Assembly: GCA_037157565.1 (NCBI GenBank)
Contig: JAZHRO010000056.1
Location: 32,487,501 to 32,551,500, forward strand
DNA: 64,000 bases
Direction of reading: 5' to 3'
Source of the DNA: Thalassia testudinum
Taxonomy: Eukaryota > Streptophyta > Magnoliopsida > Alismatales > Hydrocharitaceae
In this document: positions 55,801 to 64,000 of the stretch, in pieces
How the letters are laid out: each line of letters opens with the position of its first letter
Position numbering within the stretch: position 1 is the stretch's first letter
The notes under the pieces: generated by a model
Told to the model about the DNA's origin: nothing
Seen by the model: only the letters and a program-made list of their open reading frames with translations
Databases searched by the model: none
Translations under genes and position numbers: made by a program

Positions 55801-56932
55801 CTAGTCTAACTAACTACTTAACTACCTAAACTACTCCTACTCCTTCTCTACTCCTAGCTATTGTTACCTAGACGAAGGGGTCAAAAGGATTCCGCTGATG
55901 GCTCATGGTGGAAGATGAAATCAGAAGGTCTAAGAAGAATCTTTGGCAGGCGAGTTTTGACGAAGTAGAGGATCTCCTTGGTCGTCGCCTTTGTCCAGAG
56001 AAATGACTGACCTCGGCGAATCTCCTCGGCTAATCAAGATGGATGGAGGAAGTCGGAGAATGGTGTGGAAGATCACCGGAGTTGTGGACGAATAGCCTAT
56101 TGGGTTGGCTCAGTGTTAGAAGAGGGAAGGGAGCCAACTTGAGAGAAATCGAGGGGGTATTTATAGTGAATGGCAACGAAGAAGGTGGCAAGATCTGGAC
56201 GAAGAAGAAGCTTCGGGAGGCTAACCTCCGGCATCGTCTCCGACGATGGTGAGGTTAACTCCTACCAAAAATTAGAATTTCAGAGTAATCTAGACTGATG
56301 GATGAAGATGGGATGGTGAGCGCAAGTTCCGGGAGCTTGGAGAAGGAAGAATGATGTTGGCAGGGTAGTGATCGCGCGGTGGAGTCACTCTCCATCGTCA
56401 GTCGGTTAATCGGCTGAAGAAGAAGAATAAAATGATAGGGACCTATGTGCAGTGAAACTTAAGGACCTATATGAAAATTAAGGACCTGATTGCAATGAAT
56501 AGTAAGGACCTAAATGTAAACCCAGGTTTTAAAGGTTTATTTTAACTTAGATCTTTTTCAACATTTTATATATGTTAGTAAATAAGATAACTATTATGTT
56601 TAGACCTTGAATTTGCATTTTTGACCTTTTTAGGTTAATTTATTAGATTAAGTAAAGTTACTTAAGTTATTATATACTTATGTATACATTATGTTTTAAG
56701 TTAATTAACTTATTAATTAAAGAAATGATTAATAAGATCTTGAGTCCAATTATTAATTAGATTGTTAATAATGTTAATTTAATGATAAAATATCATTTTT
56801 AACTTATTTTAATGTCCTTTACTAAATATCCCTTATTTTATAATTAACCCTTATATATTCATATCCTTAGCTAATTAACTAAGAAGACTAATTAATTAGG
56901 GGTAATTAGAGATCATGATGAGTCTCTCATCA
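52849..56932 (-). repeat. F 3' LTR, unusually long (4.1 kb)
   Basis: Minus strand TGATGAGAGACTCATCA (perfect 17-nt palindrome) ... GAAACGATCA. Element-strand TATA tataaata corresponds to plus-strand tatttata at 56158-56165, so U3 is about 770 bp and more than 3 kb lies downstream of TATA. A long pyrimidine-rich tract on the plus strand (53290-53680) is purine-rich on the element strand. The agtcccacatcg motif shared with E is at 54038-54050 (minus). A second element hidden within cannot be excluded. Open frames here (for example 53149-53556) are low-complexity. Confidence 0.75.
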
Positions 56933-59010
56933 TACCCCCAAGCCAAAGTTTTGCTAGTCCCTAGCAACATTAACTAAGACTATGATGATTTAAAGCACTT
57001 GGGTTTAAATTATTATAAATAGTAACTATGTAGAGGAAAGGTTACGTCATAAATTTTTAAGTTTAATATAAATGATTAATATACAGGGCACTTATGAAAA
57101 TTTTCTTAGTTAGATTTATACTTATAACATTTTTAAAACACACTTAAATCAATGTTGTTAACAAGAATTTTATTCAGAATTAGAATTCTTCAAAAATCTC
57201 TCAATCCTTATAACTATTCTTAACTCAAATTAGAATACAAAGTGTTTTAAGGAAACAAAACTTAAGATTTGAGAATTAAATTTTAACTCAAAAAACTCAA
57301 TAGAATTAAGTTAATCCGTTATTTATGATATTTGACTTTTATCAATATAAGTTTAAGCAAATTAAATAGATACTCATTATTAATCAAACTTAGAGTAGTA
57401 AAACTCTAATTTACTAGCCTACAACACTTAAGAACAACTTCTAGACCAAGGATTCTGTCAATTCTTCTCTTTTAGGTCCCAACTTAAAATCTTCAAAACT
57501 CGATTTCTTAGGCTTCACTACCCAATACCAAGGTTCAGTAGCTATGATTTTGAAACATCTGTGCTTAGTGAAGAGAATTGTCTTAAAGGCGTCCAAAGTT
57601 GCAAAAATCCAGATCTTAAGACATCAATTTCCAATCCCAGTTATTCCAATTCAAGCCTTTGGCTTGGCCTTACTCTGGTTTGGTTGCTTTCTCCTCACCA
57701 TTTTTCTATCCTGAGGTCAACACTTTTTGTGTATATCTCCCTGATGGACCACTAGATCTCTTATTCCTAATATTTTTATCTCCATATTTTTTTACTTTTT
57801 CTATAGGTTAGAACACCCATTTGTAGTGAGGTGTTCTTTTTATTTGATGGAAGGAAGGGTAGCAACCATTTGTATCGAGATGCTTTATTTATTATGTGGA
57901 AAAACTGCATAAGCACCCATTTGTAACAAGGCAGTTAACTGCAGGGTGTTTTATTATATGTATATTTTTCTTCTTCTTATTTTTTTTTATCCTCCCTTCT
58001 CATTTTTCTTACTGTCATTATTCTCCAAATCCTTTTTCTAGGTGAGTGGCACATCCTTCACCCTTTCAAGAACCACCCCACGGAAATCCTTGGACTAAAG
58101 AGGATTCAGAACTGATCTCTTAACCTCTGTGTTTTCGCGGTCTCAGATGCCAACAAGACAATTCTATGTGTGTGAATTTAGATGTTTAGGTTACTTAGCT
58201 TTCAAACTAGAGCTTGGACAACAAAGCCCTTCACTTTCAGGTTCTTCAAATTCTTAGTTTCCTCCTATAGGATCCGTCAAGACAAAATTTACCAAGTCTA
58301 GTTATTTATCTTTAGCCTGTAAGACTGGTAAACTAAACTTCTACTAACCCTCTATTTAATTAACTTTGAATATCTGGCCTTTTTACTTAACTTTATGATA
58401 AAATAAAATTTTCAAAAAGCAAAAGGATTACTTAATCTAATTGATTAGAAAGTTATAATTTAACCCCAAAACTTTAGTTTAAATCTTAATACACTTAGTT
58501 TCTTAATTCAAGGTAAGAATAGAAAGACAAATCTTTAAAAGATTTAAAGATTCCTAATTCAAATAAAATCTTATTTTAAAAATTTGAAAAATAAAAGTGT
58601 GTTTTTACAAAATGTTTAAAAATCTAACTAAGAATGGAATGCTCTTAAATACTCTATATATATTCTATATACACTTTAATTTCTGTCCTAAAAGAAAATT
58701 AAGCTCTTAATTATAGTAAATAAATATATATTCTTCTTTTACTTCTTTATTAAAAAATGAATATACCCCTCATATTATTTTTATGAATTTTCTTTTTCAA
58801 ATTTTTATATTTATAAATTTTTATTTTTATATATATAAGATTTTCCAATTTTTATGAATTTTTTCAAAATTTTTCAAATTTTTATGAAATTATTGATTTT
58901 TTAAAATTTTTATCATTTTTGGAATTTCTATTTTTTAAAATTTAATGGATATTTAATTTTTATGTGTTTTTTTATTTAACCCACACTTAAAGTGAAAATT
59001 TCACTTCAAA
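56933..59010 (-). other. F PPT and 3' UTR; no gene seen
   Basis: PPT on the minus strand cttgggggta, directly before TGATGAG and preceded by ttgctagggactagcaaaact. Three copies of cacccatttgta or a close variant (57808-57925) are each embedded in a small hairpin. The rest is very AT-rich (58700-58980). Confidence 0.75.
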
Positions 59011-59047
59011 CCCCCATAAGCCAAGATTTTACAATGTCCTCATTGTA
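59009..59047 (-). other. F internal hairpin plus G-tract
   Basis: acccccataagcc, then tacaatg (59030-59036), loop tcct, cattgta (59041-59047). A perfect 7-bp stem, same loop as in B and D. Confidence 0.78.
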
Positions 59048-59269
59048 AGAAGGGTGAAAAGATATTATACTTCATTTAGTATAGAGTGATGGAAGGAGTC
59101 GAATATGCAGACGATTTCAAGTCTGACCGAAGGTCAGAGTGGTTAGTTGGGCTAAATGAAGGTAATCAGTATAATATGAAGTGAAAGTTCAGAGTAAGTG
59201 TAGAAGAAAATCAAAAGATAAAAATAGAAAATAGCTATGTACAAATGTAGTGGATGGATAGAAAAGACC

Positions 59270-60430
59270 CTAGTGGAGCATGTAACATTCTCCAACAAGA
59301 CCCAAAGGATGTGATTCCAAGAAAGATTTTAAACATTGACCATTGACTTTGAAGGGTTGATCCTTGTTGGGTTCAGTGATTTCGACAGCTCCGTTGTCGA
59401 AGACTCTAACTACAACAAATGGCCCTTGCCATTTAGACCTAAGTTTACCAGGGAAGAGCTTTAAATGAGCATCAAATAACAACACCTTCTGACCAGGTGC
59501 AAAGGACTTGCGGGAAATGAATTTGTCGTGGAAGGCTTTAAGTTTCTCCTTATACAGCTTTGAACTCTCATCGGAATCATGACGTAATTCCTCAAGTTCG
59601 CTAAGCTATAACCCACGATTTTCACCAGCCTTCGTGAGGTCTAAATTACAGCTTTAATTGCCCAATAGGCCTTGTGTTCAATTTCTACGGGAAGATGACA
59701 AGGTTTCCCGTAAACAAGTCTATATGGTGACATGCCTATTGGTGTTTTGTGGGCAGTCCTATAAGCCCACAAAGCCTCATCTAAACAGGAAGACCAATCC
59801 TTCCTATTAGGTCGGATTGTCATTTGAAGGATCTTTTTGATCTCCCGATTAGAGACCTCGGTTGGCCCATTAGTCTGGGGATGATAAGGTGTAGAAATAC
59901 GATGTGTAACCCCATATTTTCTAAGTAAAGTTCTAAACTGGGCATTAATAAAATGGGAACCGCCATCAGAAATGATAGCATGAGGTACCCCAAAACGAGC
60001 GATAATGTGACTCTGTACAAAAGGAATGACAACTCGATGGTCGTTTGTGCGTGTGGGTATGGCTTCAATCCAACAAGAAACATAATCTACAACAAGTAAA
60101 ATATAATGGAAGCCAAAAAAGGATGGAAATGGACCCATAAAATCTATGCCCCAAATATCAAAGATTTCATAGACTATAATCAGGTTCAAAGGCATTATGT
60201 CTTTTCGTGACATGCCACCAAGTGTTTAGCAGCGACTACATGCCTTACAATAAGTCTGAGAATCAGCAAATAATGTGGGCCAATAAAATCAGCATTGCAA
60301 AACTTTTGTAGTGGTCTTTCTACCAGAAAAGTGGCCACCACAGGCCTGGTCATGACAAAAAGATAGGATAGAATCAATCTCAAAAGAGGTGACACAACGC
60401 CTAGTGATTTAATCATTACAGAGTCTAAAA
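59270..60430 (-). pseudogene. F integrase and C-terminal tail
   Basis: The zinc-finger region (FCHDQACGGHFSGRKT ... SQTYCKACSRC) lies at about 60240-60390 and has frame breaks. The catalytic core is open at 59641-60213: [85 protein letters not shown] and [20 protein letters not shown]. All three DDE residues are visible (D in GIDFMG, D in ISDGGSHF, E in TEVSNRE). A stop follows at 59641. The tail resumes at 59485 with LLFDAHLKLFPGKLRSKWQG and ends VNGQCLKSFLE. The protein would insert the cDNA, making a 5-bp duplication. This is the best integrase in the window. Confidence 0.93.
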
Positions 60431-61010
60431 AGATATGGATCTTCCCAAGAATAGTATTTGGCTTCTGCTTTGAGTTGTGATTTGCGATTCCCGTCCCAGT
60501 CTGGCAGGAATTGATGTGTAACCAAATAATTAACAATATCTACATACCAAGGAAGATCTGTGGATATAGTCAAAAGATGTTCATCAGGGAAGTGTTCAGT
60601 GATTGGAGGAGATGATTCAATTGTATCTGAAGGAAGACAGGAAAGATGATCTGCAACAACATTCTGCCTACCTGCCTTATCACGAATTTCTTGGTCAAAT
60701 TCTTGCAAAAGCAAGATCCATCTGATTAACCTAGGTTTCGTGTCCTTCTTGGATAGAAGGTGTCGGATAGCTGAGTGATCAGAGTACACTATGATTTGAG
60801 ATCCGAGTATGTAAGATCTGAACTTTTCTAATCCAATTACTATTGCTAGTAACTCTTTCTCTGTAACTGTGCAATTCCTTTGTGTCTCATTCAATGTTTT
60901 ACTAGCATAGTAAATTACCACCGGATTCTTCTCAATTTTCTATCCCAAAATAGCTCCTATTACATAATCTGATGCATCACACATGATTTCAAATGGTAAA
61001 TCCCAAATAG
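60409..61010 (-). pseudogene. F RNase H
   Basis: CDASDYVIGAILG, a TAG, then [53 protein letters not shown] and [14 protein letters not shown]. The acidic residues and the final DH are kept. After the RNase H a linker ([30 protein letters not shown]) leads to the integrase, as in element A. Only the one stop breaks it. Confidence 0.92.
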
Positions 61011-61069
61011 GTGGTTGCAAAATTGGAGCCTGTGTAACTCTGTCTCTCAAAGTCTCAAATGCTATAATA

Positions 61070-62266
61070 CATTCATTCATCTCAAAAATTGCATCCTTTG
61101 TGAGGAGGTTTGTGAGTGGTTAAGCAATTTTTGAAAAATCAAGGATGAATCTTCTATAAAATCCCACATGTTCGAGAAATGATCTAATGCCTTTGATCGA
61201 GTCAGGGATTGGAAGATTTGCAATTTGATTGATCTTGGCTTGATCTACTTGGATACCCCTCTCAGATACGAGATGGCCAAGTACTAAGCCCTCTGGAATC
61301 ATAAAATGGCTCTTCTCCCAACTAAGGACAAGGTTTACTTCAATGCATCTTTTTAGAACTTTTGACAAATTATCCAAGCAAATATCAAATGTCTCCCCAA
61401 AGACTGAAAAATCATCCATAAAGACCTCCATATATTCACCCACCATTTCGGTAATAATGGCTAACATGCAATGCTGAAAAGTTGCGGGTGTGTTGCAAAG
61501 CCCAAATGGCATTTTTCGGAAAGCAAAGGTTCCAAAGGGGCAAGTGAAAGTCATTTCTCTTGATCTTCGAGATAAATTGCAACTTGATTATATTCAGAGT
61601 AACCATCTAAAAAGCAAAGAACCTATTACCAGCTAATCTCTCAAGGATCTGATCAATGAATGGTAAAGGAAAATGGTCCTTTTTAACAATATTTAGCTTA
61701 CGATAATCAATACAAAACCGCCACGAATTCCCAATTCGTGTGGGAATGGTTTCTCTAGATTCAGTTTTGATTATGGTGAGTCCTGCCTTTTTGGGTACCA
61801 CTTGAATTGGACTCACCCAAGGGCTATCAGATATGGAATAGATAATATCAGCATCAAGCCACTTGATTATTTCCTTCTTAACGACCTCCTTTAAATTTGG
61901 GTTTAGGCATCCTTGAGCTTCTCTTGAAGGTCGTGCCCCATCTTCAATATAGATGCGATGAATACAAAAATTGGGGCTAATCCCAGTGAGATCATGTAAA
62001 GACCACCCAATTGCCTTCTTGTGATCTCAAAGAACTTTGATCAATTTAAATTCTTGTGATTCAGATAAATGAGAATTGATTATTACAGGGTATGTTTGAT
62101 CAGATTCGAGATATACATATTTAAGATTGTTAGGCAATGGTTTCAATTCAAGCATAGGAGTAGAATCAACAGCAGGTTTTGGGGTAGGATTTTCAATTGT
62201 GAAAAGTGAATTAGATGATTCAGATTCAGAGTGAAATTCGAGATTGAGTAGAGATTCCAATAACAT
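61070..62266 (-). pseudogene. F reverse transcriptase with upstream linker
   Basis: Linker MLLESLLNLEFHSESES ... ELKPLPNNLKYVYLES (62027-62266), then LTGISPNFCIHRIYIEDGA and VVKKEIIKWLDADIIY. The RT fingers are MSPIQVVPKKAG and WRFCIDYRKLN (61607-61816). The palm is MTFTCPFGTFAFRKMPFGLC and VFMDDFSVFG (61420-61450), the catalytic FMDD in place of YxDD. The thumb is LSWEKSHFMIPEGLVLGHLV and FLEHVGFYRRFILDFSKIA. Frameshifts or stops lie near 62027, 61600 and 61115. This enzyme would copy the RNA and could have served the pol-less families, which is inference. Confidence 0.92.
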
Positions 62267-62365
62267 TTCGTTGCTTTGAGGGTATAGGATATCAAAAGAT
62301 GTGCCTTCTAGTTCTAAAGAACTAATGTCATCCTCAAAAACTGCTATAGATTTTATTTCCTCAAT

Positions 62366-62977
62366 TCATTCACAATCAAATCCACTAGAAGCTCTAAATA
62401 TATCTAACTTAATTGTCTTCTCCCAAAGTTTCAATTCCATCTTTCCTGATTCACAATCAATATTGGCTTTTATAATAGCCAAAAAGGGTCTCCCTAAGAT
62501 AATTGGGGTGTGGCTAATGTATTCGGGTACTTCCATATCAAGAACAATAAAATCTACAGGGAAGTAAAAATCCTGAACTCTCACAATAACATCCTCCAAC
62601 GTTCCTTTAGGTGACTTAATAGATCTATCAGCTAATTGTAAAGTCACATTGGTAGACTTAAGGTTTTCTATTTTAAAGTGTTTTACCAAAGAGAAAAGAA
62701 TGAGGTTAATAGAAGCTCCTAAATCTAGGAGAACTCTATCAAAACACTGACCCCCAATTATACAGGAAATAAATGAAGATCTTGGGTCTTTCTTTTTCAA
62801 AGGAAGCATACTTGAAATAATAGAGCCCACATGCTTCGAAAGTACAATAGTGCTTCCTTTCTTCGACTTATGCTTAGGAGTACACAATTCCTTAAGAAAT
62901 CTTGCGTAAGTCGGAATGTGTTTGATAGCATCTAGGAGTGGGATATTAATGTGTACCTGTTCAAAAATCTTAATCAA
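62366..62977 (-). pseudogene. F aspartic protease
   Basis: Open for 203 residues from MIKIFEQVHINIPLLDAIKH. It contains RFLKELCTPKHK, STIVLSKHVGSII, the catalytic loop LLDLGASINLI, LQLADRSIKSPKGTLEDVIV and the end motif PIILGRPFLAIIKANID. Length and motif order are normal for a plant Ty3/gypsy protease domain. The reading frame upstream (KKTRK, stop, KQPITLDEDLIK) links to gag, so the domain was part of a gag-pro-pol polyprotein. Confidence 0.92.
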
Positions 62978-63611
62978 ATCTTCATCTAATGTAATAGGTT
63001 GTTTCTATTTCCTAGTCTTCTTCAAAGCTTGTGGGAATGGGACGTGGATTTCCTGTTCTACTGAGGTATTTCCCTAATCTCGCGAATTAGCGGGAATTGC
63101 GAGATCGGGTTCTACACCTCTTCCAGGTGTAGAAACAGGGGTTAATCTAGATGTACTAGGGTCTTGGGATAGGTTCCTTGGAAAAACTGGATCCCTAGTG
63201 GAAGTTCCATGGCAGGTTGTAACAGAGTTAATACCTGCATGAGAAGAAGTAGCTGATGAAGAAGATGCTTGTGTACTTTGGAAAGATAGATTATTGATTA
63301 ATGGTTGATTCACAATTGATTGCTGTTGATTTGGATATTCAAAATCAAGATTAGAAATAGGTGGATTCAGATTTGGATTTAGATTTGGATTCATGGGTAA
63401 TTGATTAAGAAGATGGACATGTCCCTGATTCGGATTTTGAACTCCCGGGTGTTGTCTTTGCTGGATATTCCTAGGGTTTGGAATTGGCTGGGATGGAAGG
63501 GTCCCTAGCTGACGAGATTCAGCTAACTATGTGATTTGACCCCTAAGATCAGCAATTCTGTCGAACATTGTCGTTGGACTTCAGCAAGAGCCTCAGCATT
63601 TTCTCGCTGGC
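62978..63611 (-). pseudogene. F gag, C-terminal tail
   Basis: Asn/Pro/Gln/Ser-rich text: MNPNLNPNLNPPISNLDFEY, VNQPLINNLSFQSTQASSSS, then VEQEIHVPFPQALKKTRK at the protease junction. Upstream, TLPSQPIPNPRNIQQRQ resembles the tail of B gag (TLPSQSIPNPRYVQNQ). Open at 63074-63394, with stops on both sides. It is cut at 63612 by LTR G, before the capsid core. Confidence 0.85.
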
Positions 63612-64000
63612 TGATTGCACAGCAATCATGGGTCCTAATCAACGTAAATAATGTCTGAACCCATCTTAAATTGTGGATATTGCACTCATATCTTGCATAT
63701 CATGCATTGCATCAGTCTATTTAGAATAAGATGAGATATCCTGCTAGTTAATGGTTTTTATTGCTATTTATAGATAATAAAGTGATCTAGGATGGAGATA
63801 GTGGAATAAAGCAATAAAGGAAGAAGACTGATCCAGATAAGAGGAGTGTGGAGGATAGCCTTCCCAAACCCAAAACAACCTCCATTAGGACACCTTAGCC
63901 TCAAAACCCAAACATGGATAGCACTATCCATGTTCCTATCCCTATCCCAAACACTTAGGAACCAAAACCAACCTTAAAAAACATAAAACCCACTCTCCAG
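63612..64000 (+). repeat. LTR G: start of a B/C-type LTR, cut by the window edge
   Basis: Begins TGATTGCACAGCAATCA, identical in form to the terminus at 37240, followed by tgggtcctaatcaacgtaaa. It differs from B and C further in, so it is a separate subfamily. Its insertion interrupts F gag. The right end and any internal region lie outside the window. Confidence 0.8.

Larger units (their letters stand above)
52849..63611 (-). mobile_element. Element F: pol-bearing LTR retrotransposon, interrupted in gag by LTR G
   Basis: The left LTR (3' LTR) spans 52849-56932. On the minus strand the internal region runs gag tail, protease, RT, RNase H, integrase, hairpin/G-tract, 3' UTR, PPT. It is the only element in the window with a full pol set and is the closest to an autonomous type, though stops and frameshifts occur in each domain. 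The 5' LTR, leader and most of gag would lie beyond LTR G and the window edge. Confidence 0.9.

Noticed and set aside
1..64000. CRISPR array, prokaryotic operon, integron or phage
   Set aside because: No spaced direct repeats, no Shine-Dalgarno-linked gene strings, and all coding homology is to plant Ty3/gypsy or CACTA elements.

Overview
This window is plant repetitive DNA, almost certainly from an angiosperm nuclear genome. It consists of nested, mostly decayed LTR retrotransposons plus one piece of a CACTA (En/Spm) DNA transposon. I found no host protein gene, rRNA, CRISPR array or prokaryotic feature. The retroelements are Ty3/gypsy, most like the Athila/Tat branch. The supporting evidence is primer sites matching tRNA-Asp, gag with the YNPGWxxHPNFxWSGN signature, RT with FMDD, integrase ending in a xVNGQxLxPxL tail, and very long LTRs (1.5-4.1 kb). 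The species cannot be read from the sequence.

Layout. 1-860 and 11010-16355 (+) belong to element A: RNase H and integrase, 3' UTR, then two copies of its AGCT-rich LTR. Element B (861-11009, -) is complete with two LTRs and sits inside A's integrase; it carries gag and protease but no RT or integrase. Element D1 (16356-31204, -, truncated) starts in A's second LTR copy. Into D1 went element C (16373-22888, -), a pair of nested solo LTRs (26163-29409, +), and the rearranged element E1 (31205-36704, +). Next come a broken B-type LTR (36705-37240) and a CACTA transposase fragment (37241-38188). The CACTA region is split by the complete element D2 (38189-45645, -) and appears to resume at 45646. 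E2 (from 46958, +) is cut inside its protease by F (52849-63611, -), the only element here with RT, RNase H and integrase together. F is cut in turn inside gag by a new LTR (G, from 63612).

In several cases the order of insertion is shown by target-site duplications: 856-860/11010-11014, 16368-16372/22889-22893, 26158-26162/29410-29414, 27002-27006/28774-28778 and 38184-38188/45646-45650. All recognisable coding regions have stops or frameshifts, so nothing here looks currently autonomous.

How the parts relate. Families B and C (gag, no pol) and D (no gag capsid, no pol) share an untranslated leader block, and B and D share a U3 core, which suggests they were mobilised by enzymes of fuller relatives such as F. 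The most unusual signals are: a decayed but frame-conserved ORF of about 550 codons in the gag-less D family; a tRNA-like box A/box B module in some D LTRs but not others; a hairpin with compensating stem changes before an internal G-tract in five families; LTR termini that fold as TGAT...ATCA palindromes in four families; and a cluster of E2F-like palindromes plus a 10-bp-phased AGCT array in the A LTR.
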